From positions 2,379,382 to 2,443,381 of the forward strand of contig OY762936.1 of NCBI GenBank assembly GCA_963666935.1: a stretch of DNA of 64,000 nt. Direction: 5' to 3'. The notes beneath the pieces are model-generated. The model did no database searches. It worked only from the letters and a program-made list of their open reading frames with translations, and was not told the origin of the DNA. How positions within the stretch are numbered: position 1 is the stretch's first letter; the number at the start of each line of letters is the position of its first letter. The position numbers were made by a program, and so were the translations under genes. This DNA is from G963666935 sp963666935 (GTDB taxonomy: Bacteria > Bacillota > Clostridia > Christensenellales > CAG-138). Positions 8,359-17,208 of the stretch are shown one piece after another.

Positions 8359-10172
8359 CTCTCAAGCGTTATTACGACGTAGTTATTTGTCGCGTGCAGT
8401 AAACAGAGATCCTCAGTCACATACTCGATCGCCCCCCCCTGGACAAAACCGGGTTCACTATCGTTAAAACGCACCAGAAACCAAGCTTCGTCATATAACC
8501 CGGAGATATCTAATATGAGCTTACCATCTTCCACACTTCTTCCTACGGACAAATTGCTATAACGCTGTACCGCCTTGGCAGCATCCTGCGCCGTAAGATT
8601 TCGCAGCCCACTCGCAGAGTCGGAAAGCCACTTTAAATATTCCTCAAAGGCATCCTTTAATTGTTCCCATGTTTTCCCATTGCTGCGTTCCGCATCAAGC
8701 ACATCGTCAGGATGAATAAAATAGGAATTCACGTAATGAAATCCAGTCTCACTTAACATGGCCCAGCGCTGCGCATCATCTAGGCTGTATCCTGAGACAA
8801 TGCGGGGCAAATTGATAATACCATCTTCACCCACGCCGAATTCCTGCTCAAGTCCATAATCATAATCGGTATAAACACCGGCAAATGTATTGATCTCAGG
8901 AAAGTTATCCTTAAACATTGCCCGACCTTCCGTGGAAAGTACGTTGGAAGGCGCAACATAAGTCTTAATCTGAATATCGGGAAACAGCTCGTTCGTAAAC
9001 CGTATCGCTTCCGCAGTGGCCGCTGCCATATCCTCCGTACTTTCCCATTTTGTATATCCGAGCAATCCCTTGTAATCAAAGTTCTCCAATACCAGGGACA
9101 TATGATTATACCCGTGCAGACCGATTTCGCAGTCATTCTCCAGAAGCAACCTACCAAAGTAAGAAAAATATTCCCCAGTGTCTATGGGCTCAAACGGCGG
9201 ATCGACGCTGTCGCCGTATGTTTCAATCAGCATAGCCGTATATTTAAGGCCATATTTGTGGGCCAGATTCAGTATATCGGGGAACCATTGGTTGATGTAA
9301 AAGTCTTCAGTATCGCTCTGGTATTGTTCATATATTATTTCATTGTATCCTCCCGGTATAGGCGCGGGGAAATCATCAATGAAAAATACGGATGCATTGA
9401 TGATGGGATACGCGAATACATCATACAACAGGCTATATTCCGCAGCAAACAGCCCGCGGGACAGTTTTTCATCCAACAAATCGTTGTTGTTGACAACGAC
9501 CTTTCCATCGCCGAGAGGATGTTCCCACAGCATGGGGATTTGAGAGTCATCGGCGCTTACCATGTGTACGATACAATTATCCGAAAGAAGCACGCCCAGT
9601 TCTTTACGGACACCGTCATCCCAGAAAAACTCCTGATCCCCCCCTCCCGGCAAGAGATCGGTTATCATCCTGATACCGCTTTGAGACCTGTAATCAAATC
9701 GTTCGTTAGAAATCCCGAGTTTTTTATAAACACCCCAAAGAGTCGCGTTGGGTTCTGGAATCTCGGCAAGAAGCAAGCGGCCGCCCCCCTCGACCCAGTC
9801 AAATAAAGATACAATACAGCTTTGCATGTGATCAAGATTGGTAAGCGCTATCACAACCGTCTCGTATTGGTCCCAGGACGGTATGGCTTCCTCTCCGCCC
9901 ACATCATACAATTGATATCCGACGCTCATGCTATCGAGTACGAAACCAATATTTTCATAAAAACCAGCCTCGCTCAGGGAATCATACAACACAAGACATT
10001 CTTTTTTTAGTTCCGGCTTCGCCGCATCCATTACTTTCTGAGGCACAAAATCCATTCCCGAAATCGATAGATCATATTGGACGCCGGATCTCTCCACAAA
10101 AAGCAACGCCGCAAAAAACAACAGGCTCACTAACGGCCAAATGAGTATTCCTAGATTAGATTTTTTCTTCAT
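8355..10172 (-). CDS. Pel deacetylase (PelA-DA type, DUF2194-like)
   Basis: 605 residues with a single N-terminal membrane anchor (~10-27) and an extracellular body. The middle region (~260-430) has polysaccharide-deacetylase features: SVFFIDDFPAPIP, with adjacent aspartates, and EIGLHGYNHMSL, giving an H-x3-H metal pair. The first ~250 residues form a Rossmann-like sensor region as in DUF2194 proteins. Gram-positive Pel loci carry a free-standing deacetylase in place of the large two-domain PelA, which is what is seen here. It overlaps pelE by 4 bases (ATGA). It should partially deacetylate the polymer to give it positive charge. Confidence 0.85.
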   Translation of the reverse strand: MKKKSNLGILIWPLVSLLFFAALLFVERSGVQYDLSISGMDFVPQKVMDAAKPELKKECLVLYDSLSEAGFYENIGFVLDSMSVGYQLYDVGGEEAIPSWDQYETVVIALTNLDHMQSCIVSLFDWVEGGGRLLLAEIPEPNATLWGVYKKLGISNERFDYRSQSGIRMITDLLPGGGDQEFFWDDGVRKELGVLLSDNCIVHMVSADDSQIPMLWEHPLGDGKVVVNNNDLLDEKLSRGLFAAEYSLLYDVFAYPIINASVFFIDDFPAPIPGGYNEIIYEQYQSDTEDFYINQWFPDILNLAHKYGLKYTAMLIETYGDSVDPPFEPIDTGEYFSYFGRLLLENDCEIGLHGYNHMSLVLENFDYKGLLGYTKWESTEDMAAATAEAIRFTNELFPDIQIKTYVAPSNVLSTEGRAMFKDNFPEINTFAGVYTDYDYGLEQEFGVGEDGIINLPRIVSGYSLDDAQRWAMLSETGFHYVNSYFIHPDDVLDAERSNGKTWEQLKDAFEEYLKWLSDSASGLRNLTAQDAAKAVQRYSNLSVGRSVEDGKLILDISGLYDEAWFLVRFNDSEPGFVQGGAIEYVTEDLCLLHATNNYVVITLER

Positions 10173-11119
10173 ATTGCCCCAACAAGTTTGTTACCGCTCT
10201 GGTTATGATCCCTTTTATCAGGATCTTCTGCATACCAAAATGCCATGCGGGCTTTCCCGGCTGTTGTCCATTCAATAGGTGCGCGCTTAATTTCGGAAAT
10301 AAATTTATTTTTACCCGCGTTATCTCCGCTTTCGATATAAACTTTTAATCCGGCAAGCCAGACATTTTCATCCGAAGGCCATTTCTCTTGCATGAACTCG
10401 GCAGTTTCTCTGGCATGAGTGAAACTCTGCATGCCAATATCATTATCAATCATTTTAAAGTATGTATTCTTTCGGTTCGGACGGAGCTCCGCGATTTTTG
10501 CTAATGCCTTGGAATAATATATCCTCTGCTGATAAAGCAGATGGTCATGCAGAAGCCCGCTGTCGATATATTCACCCAATATATTAATGTATTTATCCAT
10601 CGCGGCCACATCCTTAGGATTTTGCTCGACGGCGACTGCCGTTTTCTGCGTCGCAAGCTCATATTCTCTCTGAATTTCCATGATAGACGTCGCCGCATAG
10701 TGGCTCAATTCAACATCGTTGTTAAAGCGGGCAACCATCAGCAAATCCAAAAATTGTGTCGGGTTTTGATGTAGAATTTCCATCATAATGGCCCGACGGG
10801 TATTCACATCGTCAATAAGAATAGCTTCTTCAAGGGGCACTATTTCCTGGGGCCTTTCATCATCCTCAATCGTGATTTTATTATAGATACTGTCACCCAA
10901 ACTCAGTTTGTAAATATCTGTACTGCAAACGCCTTCTTTTTTCCTGAGGATCATCCATTCCAGCAGCAGTATGCTCAACGGACCGAAGAAGGGCACAAAA
11001 AACATAACGGTTACAGTTGCTTCCGGTAAATGTGCAATATGCTTTTTGATGAGCAAAAAGTACAGTAAACATAGAATCGTATGTATGGCTAAAATAATCC
11101 CAATTATTATATTATGCAT
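10169..11119 (-). CDS. pelE: PelE, membrane TPR-like protein of the Pel complex
   Basis: 316 residues. Two hydrophobic segments (~5-25 and ~34-55) form a membrane hairpin. A long helical cytosolic region follows with TPR-like repeats (~100-300: paired helices such as FTHARETAEFMQEKWP). PelE couples PelD to PelF/PelG in characterised systems. A strong site AAAGGAGG precedes the ATG, and the stop overlaps the deacetylase start. Assignment rests on position between pelD and the deacetylase plus topology; the primary sequence alone would be less certain. Confidence 0.82.
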   Translation of the reverse strand: MHNIIIGIILAIHTILCLLYFLLIKKHIAHLPEATVTVMFFVPFFGPLSILLLEWMILRKKEGVCSTDIYKLSLGDSIYNKITIEDDERPQEIVPLEEAILIDDVNTRRAIMMEILHQNPTQFLDLLMVARFNNDVELSHYAATSIMEIQREYELATQKTAVAVEQNPKDVAAMDKYINILGEYIDSGLLHDHLLYQQRIYYSKALAKIAELRPNRKNTYFKMIDNDIGMQSFTHARETAEFMQEKWPSDENVWLAGLKVYIESGDNAGKNKFISEIKRAPIEWTTAGKARMAFWYAEDPDKRDHNQSGNKLVGAI

Positions 11120-11165
11120 AAGCCCGCCTCCTTTTATCAGATTGACAGCACTTCAATCGTTTCGT

Positions 11166-13310
11166 CTATATGGCGGCGGTTTCAAGCGATTCAATTTGAT
11201 GGCACCGCACTCCCAGATCCTCCAGCCTCTTCAAAACGATTTCAAGATTCCCTTCCTTGGCCTGAGACAGGATAAGATAAATGTTCCCATCTTTACCCAT
11301 TCCTGCCACGTCGGTTTTCCGGATCCCGCGATCAATTAATTTTCCTAACTTGACAAAATCATTATTAAGATCTTCCAGGCGTAACAAAATGAAGTCTGAT
11401 ATCTGACTCTCCTTCATCTTCAGCCTGGCGGAATAAATCGAGGAGAATTTCTCATTCTTCAAAATATTGGTTCCGGTTATGTAATTTTTTTCTTCGGTGG
11501 CGGTGTCGAAATTTGCCGCTCGCACCAAAGAAGCCTGAATAAGACCGCTCAGAACTTTGATAAGATTGAGGTAGTAAATCGACATTTGGTCAAAGTCTGC
11601 TTTGTACACAAAAATCAATACAATCAAATTATCCTGGTCATAGATAGGCACGCAATAAGCGGGATAGCCATCGATTATGTCTTTGTTATACCACACCTTG
11701 TTTTTACTTATTTGATTCAGCATGATACTGTAATCTGAAAGATTTATGGATTTGCCAGTCATCTCGCTCATCCCGCTTGAACATACGGCCAGACGGGCAA
11801 ATTTTTTGTCCTGTGTCACAGTATAAATGGCTACGGTTCGGTTATCCAGTACGTCTTCCAAAATATCTATGGCCTCTTGAAAAACCACGTCGGAAATCAC
11901 GGTATCAAGTTTCTGTGTTATGGAATAAATACGACCGAAGCTGTCACGATAACCCATCAGCTGATCTTTGTACTGTCCTTTGTTCTTTAGCGTCTGATCA
12001 TAAAGCTCATATAAGAACAGATAGCGTTCTTCGAAGGATTCTAGTTGTTTCTTTTGGAACAGCAAGGCGTTATTGCTCTTATCCTTGTTGTATCCGGTAA
12101 CGACACCCGCGATTATGTAAGCAATATAGGGCAGCCAGTTATTGACGTTATAAACCAGCACCTCCCATCCCAATCCTTCTCTGCTGTAGCCTAGCAGGCA
12201 CGATACGCAGGCCAAAACAGCCGCGACAACGCCGGAAAACATCCCATGAACGCTACCCAGAATAATAACATAAAGTAATCTGAAATCTACAAAGCGGAAC
12301 AGTACCGACGTTTCAGTGATGTGATTCAGGTATTCCATCAGAAAGAACCCGAGTATGATTTCTATCACCTGAATCAAAATACGGCCCCAGGATGACTTTT
12401 TTTTGACAATACTTCTGGATTTCTTTTTCTGCTTCATCTTGGAAAGAATGTTGGTTGCAATCTCTTCAAATTCAGCACCCAATTCATACAGCGCGGTCCA
12501 GTCATAATATTCGCGTGCCGTTTCGACAGGCATAGGAGGGGAAACACTACTCTCGTCTCCGGAAAAATTGATCTTTATCCCGGGGAATTGTTTATCAAGC
12601 AGTTGAGCAAAATCACCAAATGTAATCGGCTTTCCGGTCCCGACATTGATAACACTCCAAAGGGAATCAGATCCCTCATCAACGATCTTTCCTATAAGTC
12701 TGGCTAAATCGGTATCCTTAATAAAATCACAAAGCTGGTCCCGTGCGCCGGGTAATGTGACACTTCCTTTTTTATCGGCTTCTGCGAGAACGTAGGTTAA
12801 AAAATCATTGGATGGCTCGTTGCTATATAAATAAGGGACATGTAAGGTCACAATCCTGAGTTCTTCCGATTGCCTGTAAAAATCACAAAGTAATTCTCCA
12901 GAGGCCAATATCTGGCCGGTAACACTTACAGGCACAGGCGTCGCCTTTTCACTTATCGTTTCGTTGCCCGCATAAACCTCGCTTGACGAAACATAAACTA
13001 CCTGAGGGATTTTATGTTCGCTGCAAAGGCTGAGCACGGTATTGAGGTCGTCTATGCTGACTTGTTTGATTTGATTATCTTTTCGCTGTTCCTGTCGCCC
13101 TGCAAAAAATATCACGACCCCAAAAGAATATGATTTGAACAGTTTTTCAAATATGGGTTCATCCGGGCCATAAGAAAATGTTACCGCTTCCTTATTCAGG
13201 TTGTCCTTTGCAATGTCCTTGGCAGCAAAAACAAGCCTATTGTTGTCAAACAATTGCTGACTGAGTTCAGGTATGCCTGCGGAAAGATTGCCCGTAATCA
13301 ATATTTCCAT
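11166..13310 (-). CDS. pelD: PelD c-di-GMP receptor fused to an SDR domain
   Basis: About 714 residues from the ATG at 13310, chosen because AAAGGAAC lies ~10 bases upstream; an ATG at 13340 is the alternative. Residues 1-290 resemble extended SDR epimerases (Rossmann start ILITGNLSAG, YVSSSEVYAG), but the usual YxxxK pair is absent: TGQILASGE occupies its place. Membrane segments at ~310-326, 344-375 and 392-406 lead to a coiled linker, a GAF domain (~470-590) and a degenerate GGDEF domain (~620-700). RKTD at ~664-667 fits the RxxD site through which PelD binds c-di-GMP. It probably switches polymer synthesis on in response to c-di-GMP. First gene of the operon. Confidence 0.88.
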   Translation of the reverse strand: MEILITGNLSAGIPELSQQLFDNNRLVFAAKDIAKDNLNKEAVTFSYGPDEPIFEKLFKSYSFGVVIFFAGRQEQRKDNQIKQVSIDDLNTVLSLCSEHKIPQVVYVSSSEVYAGNETISEKATPVPVSVTGQILASGELLCDFYRQSEELRIVTLHVPYLYSNEPSNDFLTYVLAEADKKGSVTLPGARDQLCDFIKDTDLARLIGKIVDEGSDSLWSVINVGTGKPITFGDFAQLLDKQFPGIKINFSGDESSVSPPMPVETAREYYDWTALYELGAEFEEIATNILSKMKQKKKSRSIVKKKSSWGRILIQVIEIILGFFLMEYLNHITETSVLFRFVDFRLLYVIILGSVHGMFSGVVAAVLACVSCLLGYSREGLGWEVLVYNVNNWLPYIAYIIAGVVTGYNKDKSNNALLFQKKQLESFEERYLFLYELYDQTLKNKGQYKDQLMGYRDSFGRIYSITQKLDTVISDVVFQEAIDILEDVLDNRTVAIYTVTQDKKFARLAVCSSGMSEMTGKSINLSDYSIMLNQISKNKVWYNKDIIDGYPAYCVPIYDQDNLIVLIFVYKADFDQMSIYYLNLIKVLSGLIQASLVRAANFDTATEEKNYITGTNILKNEKFSSIYSARLKMKESQISDFILLRLEDLNNDFVKLGKLIDRGIRKTDVAGMGKDGNIYLILSQAKEGNLEIVLKRLEDLGVRCHQIESLETAAI

Positions 13311-13419
13311 AAATCTTTTGTTCCTTTCGTAATCATTCAAAGCCTATAAAGGATTTGTGAATAAGTTCAATAAAAGTAGCGTGTCTGAGAAAGTGCGCCC
13401 CATACCGGGGCTATCTACA

Positions 13420-14427
13420 TTAATTTTCGCTTATCTTCATTTGCTGCCAGTGCCATGAATCGAGGCACATATCCTCCAGACTTTTCTCCGCGCGCCATCT
13501 CAGTTCTTTTTGCGCCTCGTCGATAGCTGCAAAACATACCGAGACATCGCCCTGACGCCTTTCAACAAAACAATAATTTATTTTCCTTCCGCTTGCATTT
13601 TTATAAGTTTTGATAACGCCCAGAATGCTGTATCCCCTTCCGGTCCCGAGATTATAAATTATAAGACTGGGAGCTTCTTCTCGTATTTTTTCTAGCGCGC
13701 TGATGTGACCCTTTGCCAGATCCTTGATATGAATGTAATCCCTTACCGCTGTGCCATCTTTCGTATCATAATCACTGCCGTAAATATTGAGGGAATCTAA
13801 TATCCCGGAGGCGACTTTTTCAATGTTAGCCAACAGGTTCTTTGGGATCTCCTTTGGAGCTTCGCCAAGCAGGTCGCTGGAATGCGCTCCGACAAGATCG
13901 AAATATCTTAGGAGACTATATTCCATCTATTATCCGATGCGTACAAGTCATTTAGTATTTGCTCGATCATTATTTTTGATCTTCCGCAAGGATTTGTGGC
14001 TTTCAAAGGCATATTTTCGTTGATCGGTACTTTCCCTGGAATTTCGTACACTGTGGCAGAAGAACTGAATACAAAATTGAACACCCCTTCTTTTTCATTA
14101 CTTCCAACAGACATATCGTACCGGCTACGTTGTTATCATAATATATTTTTGGGGGGGGCACATGACGCATCTGCCGCTTTTCGGCCGACAAAATGGATTA
14201 CCGCTTCAATATCTTCGTTCTTAAAAATATCATTCAGAGCTTTTTTATCTCTAATATCCGTATTATAATAAGCAATTTCCTTTTGCGTGATTTTTTATAT
14301 GATTGATCGTTTCAGGAACTAAAATTAAAAAATTATCCGCAGCTACAACATCATAACCGTTTTGTATTAGCTCAACGATTGTGCGGCTGCCTATGTATCC
14401 CCTGCCACCGGTAACAAGCAATTTCAT
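13420..14427 (-). pseudogene. UDP-glucose 4-epimerase gene with several frameshifts
   Basis: The gene starts at an ATG at 14427 (MKLLVTGGRGYIGSRTIVEL, NAD-binding motif). It changes frame near 14293, again at a run of seven C/G at ~14151-14157, again near 14100 (FSSSATVYEIPGKVPINENMP) and again near 13920 (LLRYFDLVGAH... to the GalE C-terminus LEDMCLDSWHWQQM). All parts of GalE are recognisable but no single frame survives. A GalE would supply UDP-Gal/GalNAc to the Pel pathway, so its loss directly upstream of pelD is notable. Sequencing error at the homopolymer could explain one shift but not all. Confidence 0.85.
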
Positions 14428-14875
14428 TTAATCTTTCCAATGCATTAGTTTAAATATACAAATTATAAATATCTACTAAGCAAATTACCAGTGTATTTTC
14501 CACTTTGCATTCTTACACTGTGAAAATGAAGAAAAGCAAGTGGTAAATAGCAAGTATCCATTATTTATTCGCAAAGCATTTAACTTTACGATGGCCATAA
14601 ATATGTGTTGCAAAAAAATACATGTAGCCCATTCGTGGACTATAATTATACACTAATTTCCTTTTTTCGTCAATATAATCCGATTTCCCCCTATGGTAAT
14701 CGTTGATAACTTGCGATTTTTCTAAATACGAGTAATATATTGCCTGCTTATTTGTTAATAACTATATTGACTTATCGCCGTCAGTGATGTAATCCATTTG
14801 CGTTGAAGCTCTGGCTTTCACTTAATAAAAATGTAGCATGGCGGCCATCACTATAGATTTTGGCCAAAGACAAAA
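14428..14875. other. intergenic, AT-rich, no gene seen
   Basis: No frame with coding character or ribosome site was found on either strand. The stretch separates the broken galE from the first tRNA-Arg-derived repeat. No convincing promoter or structured RNA was recognised. Confidence 0.5.
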
Positions 14876-14908
14876 CCTCCGAAAACAGCCAGTTTCCGGA
14901 GGTTTTTT
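14876..14908 (+). terminator. hairpin plus T-run beside the tRNA fragment
   Basis: The 27-base hairpin with outer arms CCTCCGAAAAC and CCGGAGG is followed by TTTTTT on the plus strand. On the minus strand the same hairpin follows directly after the CCA end of the tRNA fragment, the normal place for a tRNA terminator. A near copy lies at 33785-33817. Confidence 0.75.
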
Positions 14909-14957
14909 GGCGCGCCTGAAAGAATTCGAACCTTCGGCCCTCAGAGTCGAAGTCTAA
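14908..14957 (-). repeat. tRNA-Arg(TCG) 3' half, left boundary repeat of the island
   Basis: Read on the minus strand: stem TTAGA, loop CTTCGAC (T33, anticodon TCG, A37), stem TCTGA, variable loop GGGCC, T-stem GAAGG, T-loop TTCGAAT, 3' acceptor CAGGCGC, G73 and CCA. The D-arm and 5' acceptor are missing: upstream bases do not fold as tRNA. So this is a 3' half, as left by integration into a tRNA gene. It is a direct repeat of 33817-33861, with an adjacent matching terminator. Confidence 0.72.
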
Positions 14958-15086
14958 TTTTATGTAATTCAAACGATCCACGCAACGAGGATCCGCCCAG
15001 TTTTAGGCGTTTTTATTGCATCCGTTGCATACGTTTGCATAAAAAGGTTACCAGAAAGACCACGAGGTAACATTTCAGGTCTAGGT

Positions 15087-15836
15087 TTACCGTTTTTGCT
15101 TTTGATCCTCATCATACCATGCAATATGTGAATGTCTATTAATTTTGTCATTCTCAAACGGATCATCTTTGTTCTCCAAGCTATAGTCCAAATAATTATT
15201 TATACACTCTAAAGCTAACTTCCTGATAAAGCCAACCGGGACAACCAGCTGCCATACTTGATCACAAACAACTGAACCATTAATTGGATATGAGCGCAAG
15301 CAGGATACATAATAAGGGTATTCACTCAAAAGATGAAGATCTGTCAACATCCCATCATTATGGCTGGATAATTCGTGCGATAACTTGCTTCGCAAAGAAT
15401 AAAGTAAATTCACATATTTATGGTTTTTAATACGGTAGTCTCTAACGCCAAGCATTTCTAAGCATTCGAGCATTTCTTTTGCTTTTCCGTGCTGTATCGC
15501 TTGGTCCGGATTATGATTTATTCCATGATCTAGAAAGGAAAGATTGAATTTTTTCTTTAACTGAGTCTTATAATCATAATATAGCGTCACAGGATCATGC
15601 TCATTCAAAAAGGCGTAGCTTGTTTTAAACTTTAAGACAAAATCACAAAACGTATTTTTAGAGTTATTAGCGGGATAATCACTATATTCTTGCGCAAATT
15701 TTTCAATTAAGGAAAAATAGCATATTCCCTTAAAATAATTGTCGGGAATATTATCTATAATCTGGGTTCGCTCTTCCATCCATGTACGTATTTCTTTGTC
15801 GCGTTTTTCCCGGTACTCCTTGCTTCCATACACCAT
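15087..15836 (-). CDS. uncharacterised protein with HEPN-like motif
   Basis: 249 residues, strongly helical, charged, no signal or membrane segment. YSLRSKLSHEL contains R149-x4-H154, matching the Rx4-6H active site of HEPN ribonuclease domains, which occur in toxins, abortive-infection and CRISPR effectors. The sequence after it (LLSEYPYYVSCLRSYP) is unfamiliar. GAGGAGAGAGTGAAATG supports the start. It lies alone just inside the left tRNA-Arg repeat, the usual cargo position for defence genes, but no antitoxin partner adjoins it. HEPN assignment from one motif is tentative. Confidence 0.55.
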   Translation of the reverse strand: MVYGSKEYREKRDKEIRTWMEERTQIIDNIPDNYFKGICYFSLIEKFAQEYSDYPANNSKNTFCDFVLKFKTSYAFLNEHDPVTLYYDYKTQLKKKFNLSFLDHGINHNPDQAIQHGKAKEMLECLEMLGVRDYRIKNHKYVNLLYSLRSKLSHELSSHNDGMLTDLHLLSEYPYYVSCLRSYPINGSVVCDQVWQLVVPVGFIRKLALECINNYLDYSLENKDDPFENDKINRHSHIAWYDEDQKQKR

Positions 15837-15922
15837 TTCACTCTCTCCTCAATGAAATAAATGTGTTTAAGGTAATTCATTACGATTATACCACTTTCCC
15901 CCAGAAGATCCTTTTAAATAAG

Positions 15923-15950
15923 AAAGGCCCCGGCAATCGCCGAGGCCTTT
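15923..15950 (-). terminator. candidate terminator hairpin
   Basis: AAAGGCC and GGCCTTT flank an inner CGGC/GCCG stem. On the minus strand the hairpin is followed by TTTCTTATTT, so it would end transcription coming from the EFR1 gene. The rest of 15837-16136 holds no gene; the only other thing noted is a weak T-arm-like string at 15968-15992. Confidence 0.6.
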
Positions 15951-16136
15951 GCCCTGCATAACAAGGCTGGAGGTTCAAATCTTCTCATCCAGACAATAAA
16001 AGTCAGCCTAAGCCTCCGTAAAAATCGATGGTCTTTTCATTGGTGCGAGATAACGACAAACGCAAGCCCGCTTCAATAAAGGGTTTTGGCATTAGTCCCC
16101 ATAAATGGGATTGCAAAATAAATACGAGTAATGGAT

Positions 16137-16886
16137 TTAAAGAAAATATTCGTTTTCACGTCTGTTCTTCAGCTTCTCTGAAAAGTCTGCCGCAAATGCA
16201 AGGTAATTTACAACATTCATATTTTTTGCTCCCACCGGGCAATTTCGAATACAGCGGAAGCATGAAATGCAGTGATCCTTGATGGTTTTGAAATCTGCCC
16301 CAATGGCGTGCATTGGGCAACTTTTCGCGCAAAGGCCGCATGAAACACAAACATCTGAGGTAAGCGGCCGGAAAGAGGCACCACTGCCGCCATCTTTGTA
16401 TGGTCTGTTCCCACTTATGTTTATAATCTTCGTATTTCTGTTTTCTGCGGCTCTGCAGGCAAATTCTTTGTCTGCAGCCAAATCGTTTAAATCGGGTCGA
16501 CTGGGCTGAATTTCGCCGAACGTATGGCGGCCAACCAGAGCAGCCGCACCTTTGACCACAAAACCCTTCGCTTCTACCAAGTCGGCAAGTTCTAAAAGCG
16601 CGTCATCATAATGCCGATTACCATAAGTTACCACAACTATACACGGGGTTTGATTCCCTTTAAACTGAGACAAACGAGGCACCGCTACCTTTGGGATGCG
16701 TCCACCATACACAGGCGTACCTATAATCACAAAATCCTCGGAAGTAAAAACGCATTGTTCTGCCTCTGCTTCAACAGTCACGTCAAAATCTTGGTATACT
16801 CTTCCGAGGGAAGCTGCCATAGCATCCACGCTCTTTTTGGTGTTTCCTGTAGGTGAAAAGTAGATTTTTGTGATTTTATTGCCCAT
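16137..16886 (-). CDS. EFR1-family ferrodoxin (flavodoxin + 2[4Fe-4S])
   Basis: 249 residues. The N-terminal flavodoxin-like domain has the phosphate loop SPTGNTKKSV (~11-20). The C-terminal domain carries two clusters, CVSCGLCAKSCP and CISCFRCIRNCP (~190-230). This order defines the EFR1 family of predicted electron carriers in anaerobes. GGAGGATATT precedes the ATG. It is a single cytosolic gene inside the island, and could deliver low-potential electrons to an unidentified partner; no partner oxidoreductase adjoins it. Confidence 0.88.
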   Translation of the reverse strand: MGNKITKIYFSPTGNTKKSVDAMAASLGRVYQDFDVTVEAEAEQCVFTSEDFVIIGTPVYGGRIPKVAVPRLSQFKGNQTPCIVVVTYGNRHYDDALLELADLVEAKGFVVKGAAALVGRHTFGEIQPSRPDLNDLAADKEFACRAAENRNTKIINISGNRPYKDGGSGASFRPLTSDVCVSCGLCAKSCPMHAIGADFKTIKDHCISCFRCIRNCPVGAKNMNVVNYLAFAADFSEKLKNRRENEYFL

Positions 16887-17015
16887 AATATCCTCCTGCT
16901 GTTTAGCTATTTTCTGATTATATCACACTCTGCATTGCCAAAACACCTTGGCATCAGACAAAAGAATATTACGCAAAAGTTAAAGATAATTCTAAGGGCG
17001 GAAAATTAGTCAGGA

Positions 17016-17195
17016 ATGGCGTTTCTTTTAATTGGGGCCGCGTTTCCTTCTTTTTCTATGTTTGCTCAGGTTGTTTTTGTTTTGCTTGGCAGTTGGTTAT
17101 TGACTTCAAGCAATTTGCCCGCTAGGATGATTGCCGATGAGATGTCCAAGCATGCGGCAGGCAAATTTCCTACCACTGAATATATTTTTTATTAG
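17016..17195 (+). CDS. possible 59-residue membrane-protein remnant
   Basis: The frame encodes MAFLLIGAAFPSFSMFAQ, one hydrophobic segment, then a hydrophilic tail ending TTEYIFY. A stop lies just upstream in frame and no good ribosome site is seen, so this may be the C-terminal scrap of a lost transporter or a chance ORF. It is the only thing seen between EFR1 and the end of the catabolic operon. Confidence 0.25.
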   Translation: MAFLLIGAAFPSFSMFAQVVFVLLGSWLLTSSNLPARMIADEMSKHAAGKFPTTEYIFY

Positions 17196-17208
17196 GATCT
17201 TGGTTGTT

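Noticed and set aside
13311..13420. Possible c-di-GMP riboswitch upstream of pelD
   Set aside because: I looked for the GEMM consensus in the leader and in 14428-14875 and did not find it; only a short GCCCC/GGGGC hairpin is present.
15968..15992. T-arm-like string (ggaggttcaaatcttct) suggesting a tRNA 3' end
   Set aside because: No anticodon arm, no CCA and an odd acceptor sequence; too short to call a tRNA remnant.
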